From: Solanum dulcamara
Lineage: Eukaryota; Streptophyta; Magnoliopsida; Solanales; Solanaceae
NCBI RefSeq assembly: GCF_947179165.1
Contig: NC_077240.1
Coordinates: 60,299,501 to 60,363,500 of the forward strand
Length of the DNA stretch: 64,000 nucleotides
Reading direction: 5' to 3'
Below, in pieces: positions 49,866 to 61,269 of this stretch; position 1 is the stretch's first letter, and every line of letters starts with the position of its first letter. The translations under genes were made by a program, and so were the position numbers. The notes under the pieces were generated by a model. The model was not told the origin of the DNA. It did not search any database and saw only the letters and a list, made by a program, of their open reading frames with translations.

Positions 49866-51036
49866 TCCTTTCCCCCTTTAGAACATTCATCCCCAAATGT
49901 TGAATAAAACTTCCCTTAAGACTTTATACAAACTGTAGGGAGATTCCTTTCTATTGCAATAACATACATTTTCATCCAAGTAATTAATATACGAGTTCCA
50001 AAAGTGGGGGTTACCTGTAGACATCGAGAATAGGTATAGATACCTATGTTTCATGTCCTCTTCCACTTCCCAGGTTATTTCTTCCCACGATTCCTATTCC
50101 ACCACAACACCTTGACAGAAGCTACGTCCTTAGTTCGCAACCTTTTAACCGGCCGATCCAAGATGGCAATAGGTTGCCCCTCATAGGATAACATTTTTTT
50201 CATGTGGATCTCACCCACGAAGAATATTCTGGGAGGGTCGCTTATATATTCGCGGAGTATTGACCTGTGAAAACTGAATGTATTGCTTCAAACCGGATGG
50301 TAGGTCTAACTCATAGGCAGTTTTTTCTATTCTACGAATGGCCTGAGAAGGACCAATGTATCCCCTTCTTGCCAACTTTAGGCTGCTAATCGATAGCTTG
50401 TCCCTATGTTCCCAATCCCTACTGGAATGATCTCCAGCGGTTAGCTGTAAATTGAACTTCCCTGTCTAAGATGATAGATGTGGGAACCTCGTGAAATCTT
50501 ATTGTTTCTTTGCTATGTCATCTCGCATAACCCTTAGCTGAATATACTTTCCTAACTGGAAGAAAATGGGTTGATTCTGTCAGTTTATCTATCATCACCC
50601 ATATGAACTTATACTTCCATAGAGTGCGAGGTCAGCCTCATAGGGTGCTTAATATCAATAGTATAAAAATGGACTTACCTCGTATGTCCATTGGAACTGC
50701 ACATGTTTCACTTTCCCATTTACTTTTCCTTTCACTTTTCAACCCTATATGTCAATCATATTTCAACACCTTACTTGCGTGCTTTGTAACTTCCAATATC
50801 GTTAGTTACTTTCTTTTGTCGATGTTGCCCTTCTGTTCAAAATCACAAGTTAGTATGGGAAATGTCATTCCCTATGACTCGGCTCTATCGTACGATCTTA
50901 GATATGAAAGAAAGTAACATCCTAAATGTCCTGTAGCCTCCTGTTTATAGATGTGGTGCACAACACACTGATAAACAAGACTCTACTAGACACGGTTTGT
51001 AGACATTCCAAGAATAAACTGTTCTAATACCACTTC
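49866..51036 (-). pseudogene. Element E interior: integrase and chromodomain relic, leader, PBS
   Basis: 50045-50340 (minus) gives chromodomain pieces (RPVKRLRTKDVASVKVLW) and the integrase tail. 50400-50600 gives the integrase core: MIDKLTESTHFLPVRK and SIILDREVQF. Between them about 0.4 kb of core is missing. 50850-51020 is leader with gtggtgcacaac and aagactctactagacac (50977-50993). PBS at 51021-51032 reads TGGTATTAGAAC, two changes from consensus. Confidence 0.82.
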
Positions 51037-54000
51037 TGTCATGATCCAACCCCTAGGCCGCGACTGGAGTCCGACCTGGGCCCCCGTATACATACCTATC
51101 AGCTACACTTAAGTTGAACCATATGTGATATGATACTATACACAAAAACCTCAATGGTTTAAAACTTTTTCGTATACATGTAGCCTCTTTCATTCGTATC
51201 ATATCATGAAAGGGCACGCGAGCCGACGAGGCTGCCATAACATAAAAACGTTTACAACATGCTATATAGGCACAGTCGGAGCAAACTCATAAATAACCCA
51301 CATGTACATGTCTACAGACCTCTAAGAATAATAACTGCATCATATGCGAGACAGGGCCCCCACCGTACCCCTGAATAAATAAATATGTACATCAAATGAC
51401 CAGTATCAAAACCTAGGCTCCAGAACAGTGGAGCACTTCCAACATAGCTGAGAGGAACTCCTAAGCTGACAGATCTCCAAAATAAACATCTGTACCTGCG
51501 AGCATAAAACGTAGCCCTCCGAAGAAAAGGGGGTCAGTACGATATATGAACTGAGTATATAAGCATAACATTATTGAGATAACAACTGAAACAAGGATGC
51601 AAGAAACCAAGTATAACATTTAAAAGGGTACTGTACCTGTACCTCACAAAATAAAGTCATGTATACCACTATCACATACCGTATATGGCCCGCTTGGGGA
51701 CTCAGTGTTAGAAACACATCATCTATCATGATAGGTATATATATGCCATTAACGCTGTGGGATGTACAGCTCGATCCCTGTATATAGAAAGTATATGCCG
51801 AGGAACGATGACCCAATCCATGTATCATATAATAATGCCGAGGAACGATGGCCCAATCTGTATATCATATAAAAATGTTGAGAAATGATGGCCCGATCCG
51901 TATATCATATAATAATGCCGAGGAACGACGAACCAATCTATATATCATATAATAATTTCAAGGTACGATGGCCTGATCTGTAAATAACATAACATGCCAT
52001 GGAATGTACGGTCCGATCCTACATAGCAAAATATGCTTGAGGTACGTTCGGCCCGATCCATATATATCATAATGCATATACATGTACGTAAAACTCTGTA
52101 AAATATCAAACATCCCACATATATTATCATAAAGCATGTTTAAGAGCCTCTAGGTATAGGAGCTTACACATCCCAACACTATTCAACCTATAGAAGGCTT
52201 AAGGGTTGTAGTTCAACTACTTCAAGGCCCTTATTATTAACAAGTGATTACAAGTCCTGAATCACATCCAAAATCCATAAATGGAACTATCTCTAACTCA
52301 TATCACATATCATTTCACCTAAAATTAAGTCATTCTAAAGGAAAGAAGAGATAGGCTTTACATGTACTACTTTTCATCACATAGAAGACTTAAAGGCAAC
52401 AACTCAGCTATTGCAGGAGTTCTAACATCAAGAAGTAAACGAGAGTTTTGATTTATATTCAGGGCTTTATGAATGGATTGCATCCCAAATACCATATACA
52501 TATCATTCATAACTTACACCTAAGACATGCCAAAAGAAAAGAAGGATATCTCTACATATTTATTCCAAAAATACGCCAAAAGAAAGCTTTACATACCTCG
52601 TATGGACTTCTCTTAATCACGTCCACATCATCATCCTCCAAACCTATTTAACATGGAAGAAAGGAGAGTATCAAAAACCTTAAACTTTTCAGCACCTTTG
52701 GTTGAACCTTAGTATTCACATAACTCATTTCCTCGCTCGCCTCTTCGACTTGTTCCTTAACTCGTTTAAAGAGTTACCAGAAATTGGGCAGCATCTCCCC
52801 TATAATATGCCCTATCCAAATTCCCAATTACATACCTAATTACTACAGCTACAGCTCATATACAAGTAAAACATGGCAACATTATACAATATAAACTCCA
52901 CCCAACTTGCTGAAAATTGTAATACCAAAATAGGGTTTCTAGTCTTTGTTTTGCAAACCTTTAATTATACGAAATGAGGGGTCATTTGTATTTAACCAGC
53001 AGTACCTAAAACCCTTTTAAAATACATTTAGGCCCTACAACACATCACCACACACCTGCATCAACATCCCACACACACAACACCCCATTTCGTCTACAAT
53101 TTAACTACGACGACTTCACTTTCGATTGTTTCTATCGTCAAGCATTTCTACGACTTTTTTTTATACTTAAAGAAGTATAAAAGGTATATAATACACTACA
53201 TAACAACCCCATAAATTCCAAATTTAAAGGAGTAGTCTTACCTTACCCGAAATTAGCCAAAACTCGCCTCGGAACTTCTCTAGTCGCGCTGAAATTGTGT
53301 GGACTATTTGCTGTCCATTTTGTCTGCACCAAGTCATGATTTTATACTTATAATACCTCCATATCATCATGTTATACACTGGATAATTAATTTACAGAAT
53401 GAAATTGGGACTTACCTATTTTTTTCCTACTAGCCGCCACACTTTTCTCTCCAAGTTTAGGGTTTGTTTTCTTTGTTTTGCTGCAGATTTAGGTGCAGGA
53501 AATGAAGTATATGTTACATATACATACATATATGTGGTCCCAAGAGGTGACACGTGTCATCCCCTAAGGGGGACACGTGTCCAGCCCCTATTGGGCCACT
53601 GTATCCATGCATTAAAGGAGGGGATGCCACATGGCAGTAGGGCCCACCTCCCTCAAGCAGGTGGGTCACCTACTTGACCCCACATTGAGGTGATTCCATG
53701 TGTCACTCCTCCATTGGTTGCCATGTGTCATCTTTTCCCCTTCCTCATGGGTTCGTAATCTCGTCTTATTTTAGGAGCCTATATAAACTATGCTACGTAA
53801 TCTTAGTATGTCCTCAAGTAGCTCAAGTATGTAAGACCTCTAAGTTGGTATCTTACGTAGGTAAATCGAGTCCTACGACTCCTTATTTGGCCTCCAATTC
53901 CTTACGGATTCTTATGACTCTATTTTCAACCTTCTCTACTGTGGGGTAACACATTCTCCCTTCCTTAGAGTTATTTGATAGTGTCTTAGCTTATTCGGAT

Positions 54001-54062
54001 CACATGATAATGTCTAAGGAACTTAAGAGACATTCCTAGCTCGAGAGTGTGGGGGGGTAACA
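51037..54062 (-). repeat. Element E 5' LTR
   Basis: tgtcatgatcc to ggggtaaca. It carries the same seven-unit 40-bp array from 51794, a donor-like motif at 52588-52599, the tataaaagg word near 53175, and G-box-like acacgtgtc words near 53550 and 53573. Differences from the 3' LTR are mostly C/T and G/A changes plus small indels, including loss of one ggtgggtcacc unit near 53690. Confidence 0.92.
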
Positions 54063-54067
54063 GTTTC

Positions 54068-54700
54068 AGATCGGGGTTCATTGTTTACTTTGCACTTTTG
54101 GAGGGAATTACAGTATGGTTTGGGTACTAGGCTTGATATGAGTACAACGTTTCACCCACAGACCGACGGACAGTCCAAGAGGATGATTTAGGTGTTGGAG
54201 GATATGCTTTGAGCTTGTGTTATTGATTTTGGTGCTACATGGGATCAGCATTTATCCTTAGTAGAGTTCACTTACAATAACAGTTATCACTGCAACGTTT
54301 AGATGGCTCCGTTCAAGGCATTGTATGATAGGCAGTGTCGATCTCCCATTGGATGGTTTGATTCAGCTAAGATAGACTCTTTAGACATAAATTTTCTTAA
54401 AGATGCCATGGAGCTGATCGCATGATTCAAGGTAGGCTCTTGACAGCCTAGAGTAGGCAAAAAAGCTATGCAGATAGGAGAATTCGACCGTTGGAGTTCA
54501 TGGAGGGTGACCATGTTTGGCTCTGAATATCGCCTATGAAGGGCATGATGTAGTCTGTGAAGAAAGGCAAGCTTAGCTCTCGATTCATTGGCCTATTTGA
54601 GATTTGGGGCGAATAGGAGAGGTGGACTATAGATTGGCCTTGCCACCTAACTTGTCAGCTGTGCATCCAGTATTTCATGTTTTTATGCTCTAAAAGTGTG
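54068..54700 (+). pseudogene. Element D integrase, right part
   Basis: Continues [47 protein letters not shown] and APFKALYDRQCRSPIGWF. The second triad Asp is kept, but the catalytic Glu of QSERM is Lys. After about 54420 the frame is lost through indels. The five TSD bases GTTTC (54063-54067) precede it. Confidence 0.87.
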
Positions 54701-54967
54701 TTTCGAATGAGTCTTATGTGGTATCCCTTGATTTGGTGGAGTTGAGTCCAGATTTGACATTTGAGGAGGAGCCCATAACACTTGTTGATAGACAGGTCTG
54801 TAAGCTTAGGACCAAGGATATTACTTTAGTGAAAGTGCAGTGGAGGCACTACTAAGTCGGAGAGGCGACTTGGGAGTCGAAGGATGATATGCGTGCTCGG
54901 TATCCCTAACTTTTTAAGGCTTCAGGTACTTTTCTTTACTTTATGTTCGGGGACGAACATGGTTTTT
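54701..54967 (+). pseudogene. Element D chromodomain
   Basis: Reads SNESYVVSLDLVELSPDLTF, EEEPITLVDRQVCKLRTKDI, LVKVQWRHY, then a stop, GEATWESKDDMRARYP. Same domain and position as in A, C and F. The stop and a missing C-terminus disable it. Confidence 0.85.
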
Positions 54968-54979
54968 AGTGGTGGATGA

Positions 54980-57572
54980 TGTAACGACCCTAAAGGTTAT
55001 TTTCAGAAATTTTTGAAAAATAATCATTTTACCCCTCTCGATAGTTGTCTCGAGTCATTTCTAATCTGTGTTGGGGATTGGTTTTGGGAAATTCTATGAA
55101 AATGTGAGTTTTAGGAGGTTTTTTAGTTTAAAGACTTAAAAATGTTCAAATGTGATATTTGAGACCAACTGGAGTTATGAGTCTCGGAATGGAATTCTGT
55201 CAATTCCAGCAGCTCTGGAATGTGGAATTTGGCCTAGGAGAGCTTACGGAATTAGAATTGGAGTTATAACGAAGATTTTAGGTCTTGATTTGAGAATTTG
55301 ATGAATTTTAGGCCAAGATTTGACTTTGGCAACTTTTGGAGTTTTGATGCTTGGAATGAAATTTCGACGACTCCGTTGGATTTGAGGAACAATTTTAGGT
55401 CTAGAAGTGGTCTTGGTTAAATTTTTGGGAGTCCCGAGTTTGTTTTGGTGTTTTGAGGTTCAAAGTTAGCTTGGTAGTGACTTATCATATTTCGGGTCAA
55501 AAAGACCTTGAATTCAAATTCCTAGGGTTCCATCGAATCCGGAATGTAAAAATTAGTATGGTGGCATATAAGGTCTGTGTGTACAAGATATCGAATGAAT
55601 TTCGAGGGACAATTCAGAGACTTGGTTAAATTCTAGGTGTATTGTGTTCTGGTTTTATCACGATTGTGAGAGGCTCGTCGCTTTCGTGACATCCTCTTTA
55701 ACGGAGGCCTTCACTTGGATTTTTTGGGGGCTCTCTTAAGAAAATACTGGGTCGTGATCGCGAAGCTTGCAAAAACGACTCGTGATTCGCGTAAGCGATG
55801 CCTGCAGGGGTTTAAGGTCGGGGTTTAGTCTTTTCTCCCATTTTCAGACCTTGAGAGCTCAAATTTGTGAATTTTGACACAGGTTTTCTTGTGTTGGTGA
55901 TTGGGTAAGTGTTCTTAACCAAGAATTTGCATTAACCATCAATTTTATCATGATTTTCGTTTTGAATTAAGGATTTTGGTCCCCAAACTTCTAGATTTCT
56001 TCAAGAACATGAAAAATTCTTTTAAATGATGATTGTGACCTATTTTGGGTTCCATTTTCAAAACAGTTTTCGATAATAGATTCCTAATACCTCAAGGAAT
56101 ATTTTCATATAAAAATTTCCAGATTTGATCTTCGTTTTCTGAATCCGGTTTTTCGGTGGTTTTGTATCGGATTTCAAAAACTATGATTTTGGTAACATTA
56201 GCTCCGTATTTTTATTGAGAATTAATATTTGATTAAATTCTTATAATTCGGAGCATCGATGGAAGGGAAAGATTCAAGTTCTAGAGTAGTTGGGTGCGAT
56301 ACCGAGGCAAGTGAAACTCTAAACCTTAGTAAGCTTTTTAGAATGCGTATTCTTATTACGTGATATGTGATTTGATTGAATTGGGTATTGGGATGATCAT
56401 CAATCATGAAAACACTTTTAATTGAACATTCAAAGATATAGAGAGGGAAAATAACCTAATGAATCGAGTTATTTGAACTATTTGCCTTGGTTGACTCGTT
56501 GTGAAGTTTTCATTTTGATAATTATGATATGAATTGCATATGATATTGGACTTCATTCTTTCCATCGATTTCATGAATATTCTCATTTGCATTTGGGTTG
56601 ATGAATATTATTGAGGTTCTAATTGATGAATTCGTCGATGTGAAATGGTTTTGGCTAAGCGATAATGAAAGAGAAACATAAAGACGATTCGAGGTATGTG
56701 TCATGCGTCTTGGTTGTTACTATTAATGCATCGAGGGATGTGTCATGCATCGTGGTTGTTACTATTATTGCATCGACGGACGTGTCACACGCCATAGTTG
56801 TTATATTATTGCATCGAGGGACGTGTCACATGCGGTGATTGTTATATTTTTGCATATGTGGGACATGCCACGTGTCGTGGTTTGTTATTTTAGCATCACA
56901 TTGGGAATTCATTGCATTGCATTGTATTGCATTTACTTAATTATCTGAGTATTTTTCCTTCCTATGTGAGTTGTTGAGACTGAAATATGTGCGATATTGA
57001 CATTATCTATTGAGTTTTTGAAACATACCTGACTTACGTGTTACATGAGTTATATCTGCATATAGAACCTGTTAGATTGGGCTATTCTGCTTGGAGGTTG
57101 TAGTTACGGAGGTTCGGATGGGGTGTCAGGAGTATCTGTTCTACTTAGCCTTATATGCATTTACTATTTTACTTGTTGAGTACCGTGTTGTTTGGTACTC
57201 ACCCCTTGCTAACTACACCTGTGTAGGTTTTGAGTTCAGATAGTAACCAGATTCTCCGTTCTTCATCCGTGGATTTTGAAGATATTTGAGAGGTAGTTGT
57301 TGATGCCGGCGATCTCTCTCATTCCTTTTTCATGCTTTGTTCCATTTGAGAGACAAACACATTTTTGAGACTTATGTTTATTTCAATTCTAATGTTTTAT
57401 AGGCTTGTACATCTAACAACCAATCCTTTGGGGTTTTATAGATGATTAAGATTTCCGCATTTTCGTATATATCTATCTACTTACAATGTTTTCTCTTTAT
57501 TAGGGATTCGAGCTGACTTTCCTCGGTGGGTTGAAATGAGTGTCATTACACCGGGGTTCGGATCGTGATACA
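54980..57572 (+). repeat. Element D 3' LTR
   Basis: Starts tgtaacgaccc right after ttttagtggtggatga, the PPT type also used by A, and ends near gatcgtgatacaca at about 57572. GCG palindromes gatcgcgaagc and gattcgcgtaagcgat at 55757-55800, donor-like GGGTAAGTG at 55903-55911 and a 42-bp minisatellite at 56686-56892. No 5' LTR partner is in the window, so the right end is approximate. Confidence 0.82.
56686..56892 (+). repeat. 42-bp minisatellite in D LTR
   Basis: Five units of 41-42 bp, each starting gcatcgaggg or a variant, then acgtgtcacatgc and gttgttatatta. Units start near 56686, 56728, 56770, 56811 and 56852. CG steps vary between units as if decaying. Confidence 0.88.
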
Positions 57573-58066
57573 CACACAATTTTGTTTATTTAATGTCTAA
57601 TTTAAATTTATTATTTTGATAATCAAATTTATTTTTCTCACTACTTTTCTTGTAAAATTCATTATACGTGCCCAATTTTATTTTTATAGATACAAAAACT
57701 AAATTACTATATAGAAGCGAAAAAACTAGTTTTAAATTATAATATAGCAACAAAAATATAGTTTTAAATTTTTTTCTTACTTTTTTCTCTTTTTTCATCC
57801 ACACTTCTTTCTTTTTATTTTTCTTAGTTTTACACCAAAGAATGAAAGAAAAAAATAAAATAAGAATAAGAAACTCAAATAATGATAATCAAAAAAGTGA
57901 AGAAAAAATTATGTGTGAATAAGATTAAATATACTCCTAAATTTTGCTAGAAATAATCCATGAATGGTATATATTTTTTTCACTTTCTCAAAAAAAGTAT
58001 GCCCCTTCATGATTTTTTTAAAAAGTTAAAAATCATAATAAAATATTTTTTCACTTTTTAAAATGA
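57573..58066. other. AT-rich intergenic DNA
   Basis: Very A+T-rich with poly-T and poly-A runs; no coding or transposon motif recognised. It is probably part of the DNA into which D inserted. Confidence 0.5.
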
Positions 58067-58245
58067 AAAGAGAATATGTGAGTTATTTTTGTAACGGTGG
58101 AGATATATGTGATCTACTTTTATACCGGTGAGGGTATAATGTGAGTCATATCTGTAATAGTAGGGGCATATATAAGTCACTTTCATAATGAGTAGTATAT
58201 CAGTTATAAATGACAAAGTGGAGGGGCTACATAAGGACCTTTTCC
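58067..58245 (+). repeat. Diverged ~35-bp tandem repeat
   Basis: Four or five units of about 30-36 bp following the scheme atatgtgagtcacttttgtaac-ggtgagg, for example at 58072, 58103, 58136 and 58168. Followed by ggggctacataaggacctttt. Likely an internal part of a degraded MITE; that is inference. Confidence 0.65.
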
Positions 58246-58327
58246 CTTTAATCTTTGTTAGATTCTAGCTCCTAGTTATACACTAGAAAAGCTTGTTAAA
58301 TTCTGGGGAATGCACCTATACCGAGTA

Positions 58328-58455
58328 AAATATCCTTAAGGACAGTGTCTTTTGACATGCCTCAAACTATGAGAATGATGAAATATTTTTCGTAAGATTT
58401 CCAACAATCTTAAGGATATTTCTTCATACTTTATTCTTACGAAAAATACTACTAA
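58328..58455. repeat. Two interlaced inverted repeats
   Basis: aaatatccttaag (58330) pairs with cttaaggatattt (58410), and aatatttttcgtaaga (58384) pairs with tcttacgaaaaatact (58435). The two pairs interlock, so only one hairpin can form at a time. Confidence 0.7.
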
Positions 58456-58837
58456 TCGGCAAAATCGATAGTGTTATGATCAACACTGCCAAATGAACAA
58501 ATTGATAACTGCTAAGTAATAATCAAGAGACAATGGAAAATCTGATTTGTTGTGTACAAGGTGAGATTTGGCAAGTTTGATGATGTGCTTGAACTTGCCA
58601 TTTCTTTCCGTGGTGAATAGGGAGCCAAATGACTGGATATGTACCTAACTTTAAGGCTGCATCAACTTGATGAGTGATGCAAGACCAAATCAATGAACTC
58701 TTAAAAGAACAAGCATGTTTGTGAGAACAAAAGTTGATGAAGGAGAAAATCATACGCCACGTAAGTTTACAATCCGGAGAATATTGAACTTTTGTGTCCA
58801 TGTTAAGCAGGTATGTGACAAGACTAAATGTCTATAG

Positions 58838-58841
<4 letters not shown>

Positions 58842-58900
<59 letters not shown>
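58842..58900 (+). repeat. (TA)n-(GT)n microsatellite
   Basis: About 25 TA repeats followed by tgtgtgtgtg. Simple sequence; length may be unstable in assembly. Confidence 0.95.
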
Positions 58901-58901
<1 letters not shown>

Positions 58902-59034
58902 GCAAATTGAGCCAATATATTTTCCAATTTTGAAGAAGATTAGGAGAAATGATAAAATCCCGCTAAGTAAAAACAAATTTGACTAAACGGATGATATATA
59001 TTATTGTGGTTATTTCTCAAGAGAATCTTGTGGT

Positions 59035-59545
59035 TAATAGGTGAAAAATTGGGTGTTAGATTTTGGGGCTACTAAGCATGTTTGTGCTAAAAATAATTTT
59101 GTGTTATATACTAAATTGAAAAAGAAGAATGATTTATTTATGTTGGTGATTCTGAGAACTACTTAAGTTCTTCGAATGAAACAATTCTTTTTATTAAACT
59201 CACATATGAAAATTATCTAAGGTGATACATGATATTAACATTCGTGAAATTTAATTTTTGTGGAATATGAGAAAAGGTTGAGCGGAGATTTTATTTGAGT
59301 TTGATAAAATGTTAAAAAATAAGTAAATGAATTTGACATCTTAAAAAAATAAAGTGTTCAAGTTTTTGTCTAGTTTCATTTTTTTAAAATTAATGTTTAG
59401 TAAGTTAGTTGATATTGATGGCAAAACTTTACAACTCAAACATTACTGCTTAGAATTAGAGTAATTGCTTTGAATTAATTTTATTTTCAATGAAATACTT
59501 GTTCGACTATTTGAATGATTGTGCATGGTCATTATTATATCCAAA
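59035..59545 (+). pseudogene. Ty1/copia protease region, decayed
   Basis: Plus-strand frames give WVLDFGATKHVCAKNNF, in which DFGA stands for the protease active site DSGA, then YTKLKKKND. The following part is badly broken. FDYLNDCAW just before 59538 resembles the start of the integrase core. It is the 5' portion of the copia relic that continues at 60463. Confidence 0.8.
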
Positions 59546-59546
59546 A

Positions 59547-59779
59547 GGATAATGCACAAGTACCTATGATTGAAATTTCAGCGACACACCTTAACAAAAT
59601 TATGGTCCTATTATCTCCTAAACCATTTTAAAATAAAATAAATACACCTAAATGTTGACGTGGCATAGAGAGTGCATACTCTCTTAAAGTCAAGTGATGA
59701 TCGAAAAAATTGGACACATGTCTGTTTTATTAGTTGGTCATTTTATAATTAGCTAGTACACATAATCATTGATATTAAA

Positions 59780-59833
<54 letters not shown>

Positions 59834-60461
59834 TTTTATTTTAATTTCTTCCCCACTTTAAACTTTTTATTTTTTTCCTCTTTCATTAATTTCTTATCTT
59901 TTCACTTTTAATAATTTTTTAAAAATTATGTGGTTTTTTTAAAAACACAAATTAAAAAGTGTTCTTTAATTTTAACTTTTTAATATTTTTATGTTTTATT
60001 TGATTTTCTTCACTTATTTTGATATCCGTCCAAAATTAACTTATTTTAAATACAAAATATTTGGAATTAAATTTGAAATAAAAAATCAAAAGTAAAGGCA
60101 AAGAAAATTAAAAGAATAAATAAAATCAATAGGAAAAATTATGAATGAAGGTAAAATATATAAAGAAAAAAAATCTTAAATACAATGCAATTTTTTTAAA
60201 GAACTGTGTGTATTAATTTAATTTAAAAAGAAAATAAAAAGATTTTAAGAATTATTTTTTTAAAAAAAATGACACACGTGGCACGTGCGTATTGTACAAA
60301 CGCAGACAACTTACCTAATTGAAAGTGTCACGTCAGCACAAAGGGTGCATGTGCATGAAATTTCAGAAAAAATGAGTTCGTGAGGATAATTGGACACTAG
60401 TTAAATTAAGGTGTGTAGCTTGAATTTCGATCATTATATAGGGGTGTATTATGCATTATCC
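59547..60461. mobile_element. MULE-like MITE with long imperfect TIRs
   Basis: Terminal inverted repeats of about 50 bp: left ggataatgcacaagtacct ... gacacaccttaa (59547-59595), right ttaaggtgtgtag ... tgcattatcc (60406-60461). Flanks tatccaaaa (59538-59546) and tgtccaaaa (60463-60471) are an 8/9 TSD, the length made by Mutator transposases. Subterminal similarity extends inward (tgacgtggca and the complement of tgtcacgtcagc). The interior is AT-rich, without transposase, and has a (TA)n array at 59787-59828. It splits the copia relic. Confidence 0.85.
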
Positions 60462-60462
60462 C

Positions 60463-61265
60463 TGTCCAAAATAATGCTGAAGTTTTTGATTTGTTTTTAA
60501 TATATAATTTGTATGTCACATCTGTTAAAAGGATACTTGCAAAATTAAAATTTCTAATGAATTGTGAAAAGATTGCCCCCTTAAGTCTGAAATATTTGTA
60601 TGTGTGGTCGTATCTCGTTAAGATTGTGCTATGTATTAATCCTAAAATATTTTAAAATGTGGGAGTAACTTATTAAAGTTATGCTACTTGATTTCAGGAA
60701 GAAAATAGAATATAATTTTTTGATTGTATGTTTATTATATATGCTAACAAAAAATGTTGCATAAAAACTTTGTGTTTATTAATAGTGTTGTGATTGGAAC
60801 GCCAACTGATGATAAAATGTTATATTGAATTTTAAAAAAAAAAATTGTTGAGTTTTACAAAAAGTGATAGTATTTCTCATGTTCTTAATGTCGAAAATGA
60901 TATTGAATTTTGATACTTTAATTTGAAAAGAGGTCATTGCTGACACATAAGAAGTACGACAAGTATAGTACCAAATAAATTGAATATTTTATTATAAGAT
61001 TACAATATATTATGTAAAGTGGAAATCAAAATCCACTAGTGGTTATGTGTGAATCCATAGAGGAGGTGTCATAACTTGATAATAAGCTAAATAGAGAGTG
61101 TTACTTTGAAGTTGGTTGGTGATGAGGTTAAGTGGTTAAGAGATCTCTTAGTGAGTATTTTGTGCTTATGTATTGTGATTGTCAAGCAGAAATAGTTGTA
61201 GTGAAAATTAATATTTTCATTGTGGAGGACTCAGATTAGGATTAAAGGCTAAGTGATTCATCTTT
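60463..61265 (+). pseudogene. Ty1/copia integrase-to-RNase H relic
   Basis: 60560-60680 reads APLSLKYLYVW-like sequence and KIVLCINPKIFK, the C-terminal integrase (LKYLRVWGC type). 61015-61200 reads SGYVC then VGDEVKWLRDLLVS and CLCIVIVKQ, the RNase H part (EAEWLRNFL, DCQAA). Between them most of RT is missing. Highly decayed and deleted. Confidence 0.75.
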
Positions 61266-61269
61266 TGCA

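Larger units (their letters stand above)
46764..54062 (-). mobile_element. LTR retrotransposon E, internally deleted, nested in D
   Basis: Flanked by perfect TSD GTTTC (46759-46763, 54063-54067). LTRs 46764-49865 and 51037-54062 are about 3.0-3.1 kb each and clearly more alike than the LTR pair of A. The interior is only 1171 bp: PPT side, chromodomain relic, part of integrase core, leader and PBS. Gag, protease, RT and RNase H are missing. It is either a deletion derivative that moved with help or an element deleted after insertion. Confidence 0.92.
32620..57572 (+). mobile_element. LTR retrotransposon D, Ty3/gypsy chromovirus, host of C and E
   Basis: Plus-strand element whose 5' LTR, PBS and leader are missing. 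Pieces: 32620-35524 (gag, protease, RT, start of RNase H), 45835-46763 (RNase H, integrase start), 54063-57572 (integrase, chromodomain, PPT, 3' LTR). Both gaps are exact insertions: C duplicates GGTAG (35520-35524 and 45835-45839) and E duplicates GTTTC (46759-46763 and 54063-54067). Removing C and E restores collinear pol order. The element's own length is about 7.3 kb. Confidence 0.9.

Noticed and set aside
32620..57572. Endogenous pararetrovirus, known in Solanaceae
   Set aside because: The order PR-RT-RNase H-IN, the chromodomain, LTRs and 5-bp TSDs show LTR retrotransposons; pararetroviruses lack integrase and LTRs.
58523..58801. Minus-strand 92-codon open frame as a gene
   Set aside because: No motif, no splice or promoter context, and AT-rich surroundings; most likely chance.
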